Of a DNA stretch of 7,233 nt, positions 6,208 through 7,233 are shown in pieces (within the stretch, counting starts at the first letter, position 1; every line of letters begins with the position of its first letter). The stretch spans positions 1 to 7,233 of the forward strand of contig JALWNS010000096.1 in assembly GCA_027083655.1 (NCBI GenBank), written 5' to 3'. The position numbers and the translations under genes were made by a program. Below the pieces are notes generated by a model, which did not search any database, had not been told where the DNA came from, and worked only from the letters and a program-made list of their open reading frames with translations. The DNA comes from Bacteroidales bacterium. GTDB taxonomy: Bacteria > Bacteroidota > Bacteroidia > Bacteroidales > S143-33.

Positions 6208-7056
6208 ATGAATTTATCAGGTTTAGTAAAACAAATAGAAGCAAAAAAATCATTGCTGAGTGTGGGAATTGATCCGGTAATGGATCGTCTGCCAGAGAAG
6301 ATTCGCAGTTCTAAGCAGCCATTATATGACTTTGGGCGGGAAATAGTCGATGCTACTGAGAAATTTGCTATTGCTTATAAGATTAATACTGCTTTTTTCG
6401 AAGCTTACGGAAGCCAGGGATGGGCACAGATGGAAAACCTGGCCGGTTATATCAAGAGCAAGTATCCTGATATGCTCCTTATTGCCGATGCCAAGAGAGG
6501 GGACATTGCCCATTCTTCAAAGATGTATGCTAGAGCTTTTTTCCGCCAGATGCCTTTTGATGCAGTGACAATTACCCCATATCTTGGTAAGGATGCTGTT
6601 ATGCCTTTCCTCGAGTACGAAAATAAATGGGTGATAATCCTGGGGTTGACATCTAATCCATCGGCGTGGGATTTACAGCTTATCCAGGAGATAGACACAC
6701 GTGATTATGTTTTTGAGAAAGTGTTTAAATATGGTGCGTGGTGGGGTACCCCAGAGCAGGTCATGTTTGTTGCCGGTGCTACTTTTGCTTACAAATTACA
6801 GCAGATACGTCATATTATTCCAGACCACTTTCTGCTTGTGCCTGGTGTTGGTGCACAGGGAGGTGATTTATCAGAAGTGTGTTTCTTTGGGTTAAATAAG
6901 AATTATGGACTGATCATTAATTCATCCCGTAGTATAATCTATGCGTCAGAGGGTGATGACTTTGCCGAAGCTGCTGCTAATAAGGCGCATGAGATGCAAC
7001 AGCAAATGGCCAAGGAGATAGAAAATTTTAAAAAATCACAACGCCGGCGTCTCTAG
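6208..7056 (+). CDS. pyrF: Orotidine 5'-phosphate decarboxylase, type 2
   Basis: OMP decarboxylase carries out the last step of de novo UMP synthesis (OMP to UMP plus CO2) as a cytoplasmic TIM-barrel dimer. The 282-residue length and sequence fit the longer type 2 subfamily and not the roughly 230-245-residue E. coli type. The charged Lys-Asp-Lys-Asp network is visible as Lys58 in AYKIN, then Asp94, Lys96 and Asp99 in ADAKRGDI. The last Asp normally reaches into the partner subunit's site. Other conserved parts are SVGIDPVMDRLPE (18-30), ITPYLGKDA (122-130), the phosphate-gripping PGVGAQGGD (212-220) and SSRSIIYA (239-246). The gene follows prfA by 22 bp in the same direction with no intervening terminator, so it probably shares the prfA transcript; the pair is a familiar neighbourhood in Bacteroidota as I recall. 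Its stop lies only 2 bp before the -33 box of the tRNA-Asp promoter. Confidence 0.96.
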   Translation: MNLSGLVKQIEAKKSLLSVGIDPVMDRLPEKIRSSKQPLYDFGREIVDATEKFAIAYKINTAFFEAYGSQGWAQMENLAGYIKSKYPDMLLIADAKRGDIAHSSKMYARAFFRQMPFDAVTITPYLGKDAVMPFLEYENKWVIILGLTSNPSAWDLQLIQEIDTRDYVFEKVFKYGAWWGTPEQVMFVAGATFAYKLQQIRHIIPDHFLLVPGVGAQGGDLSEVCFFGLNKNYGLIINSSRSIIYASEGDDFAEAAANKAHEMQQQMAKEIENFKKSQRRRL

Positions 7057-7058
7057 TC

Positions 7059-7088
7059 TTGCAGGTAATAAAAATTTTTATATTTTTG
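7059..7088 (+). promoter_or_regulatory. Promoter of the tRNA-Asp gene
   Basis: TTG (7059-7061), exactly 19 bp, then TATTTTTG (7081-7088) is the cleanest Bacteroidota sigma-consensus promoter in the window. Predicted transcription start is near 7095, leaving about 23 nt of 5' leader for RNase P to remove. It begins 2 bp after the pyrF stop codon. Confidence 0.75.
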
Positions 7089-7117
7089 CATCTGCATTTG
7101 TTAAGCAGGAGATAACT

Positions 7118-7192
7118 GGTCCGGTAGTTCAGTTTGGTTAGAACGCCGGCCTGTCACGCTGGAGGTCGCGGGTTCGACTCCCGTCCGGACCG
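7118..7192 (+). tRNA. tRNA-Asp (anticodon GTC)
   Basis: A complete 75-nt cloverleaf can be drawn. The acceptor stem GGTCCGG (7118-7124) pairs with CCGGACC (7185-7191), followed by discriminator G7192. The D-stem is GTTC/GAAC (7127-7130 with 7141-7144). The anticodon stem CCGGC/GCTGG (7146-7150 with 7158-7162) holds the loop CTGTCAC with GTC at 7153-7155. The variable loop is AGGTC. The T-stem GCGGG/CCCGT (7168-7172 with 7180-7184) closes the loop TTCGACT. GTC reads the Asp codons GAC and GAU, and G at the discriminator position agrees with an Asp identity. The 3' CCA is not encoded (CTT follows), so the CCA-adding enzyme must supply it. Confidence 0.97.
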
Positions 7193-7196
7193 CTTC

Positions 7197-7230
7197 AGCG
7201 AGCCGAGCCCACAGGGTCAGGCTCGTTTGT
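7197..7230 (+). terminator. Probable intrinsic terminator after tRNA-Asp
   Basis: CGAGCC (7199-7204) pairs with GGCTCG (7220-7225), extendable outward by one G-T and one A-T pair. Inside, GCCC (7207-7210) pairs with GGGT (7214-7217) around an ACA loop, with a small internal bulge between the two helices. TTTGTTAT follows to the window edge. The stem is interrupted and the U-run is imperfect, but the position directly after a tRNA fits a terminator. Confidence 0.65.
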
Positions 7231-7233
7231 TAT

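Noticed and set aside
7118..7233. tRNA-Asp as an integration (att) site for a mobile element
   Set aside because: No repeat of the tRNA 3' end and no integrase gene is visible. The sequence after the tRNA is a terminator hairpin and then the window ends.

Overview
The window looks like a chromosomal, mostly housekeeping segment from a member of the Bacteroidota (Bacteroidetes). Three things point there. First, promoter-like sites match the Bacteroidota sigma consensus (TTTG or TTG, then about 19 bases, then TAnnTTTG) ahead of five transcription units. Second, no gene start has a Shine-Dalgarno sequence; starts are preceded by A/T-rich leaders instead. Third, the protein types fit: a POT transporter with a large periplasmic insert, and a MerR regulator with a cobalamin-domain-like C-terminus. 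This assignment is inferred from sequence style, and genus cannot be given.

Layout. Positions 1-675 (minus) hold the N-terminal 225 codons of mqnD, a futalosine-pathway menaquinone enzyme that runs off the left edge. Divergent from it, 754-2430 (plus) encodes a POT-family peptide transporter. A perfect 15-bp hairpin at 2449-2483 separates that gene from a convergent two-gene minus-strand unit: a MerR-type regulator (3838-3005) followed 6 bp later by a small membrane-anchored DUF2726 protein with a predicted nuclease-like fold (2998-2501). Upstream on the minus strand lies an RluD-like 23S rRNA pseudouridine synthase (4932-3892). Divergent from it is a plus-strand unit of prfA (release factor 1, 5097-6185) and pyrF (type 2 OMP decarboxylase, 6208-7056). 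A tRNA-Asp(GTC) gene with its own promoter and a terminator closes the window.

How it fits together. RluD, RF1 and tRNA-Asp serve translation; PyrF makes UMP; MqnD makes menaquinone; the transporter imports di- and tripeptides. The least explained part is the MerR/DUF2726 pair. The regulator keeps the overall shape of a CarH/LitR-type B12-dependent repressor but seems to have lost the cobalamin-binding residues. Its immediate downstream partner is a membrane-tethered PD-(D/E)XK-like protein of unknown role. I saw no CRISPR array, insertion sequence, prophage or recognisable defence island.
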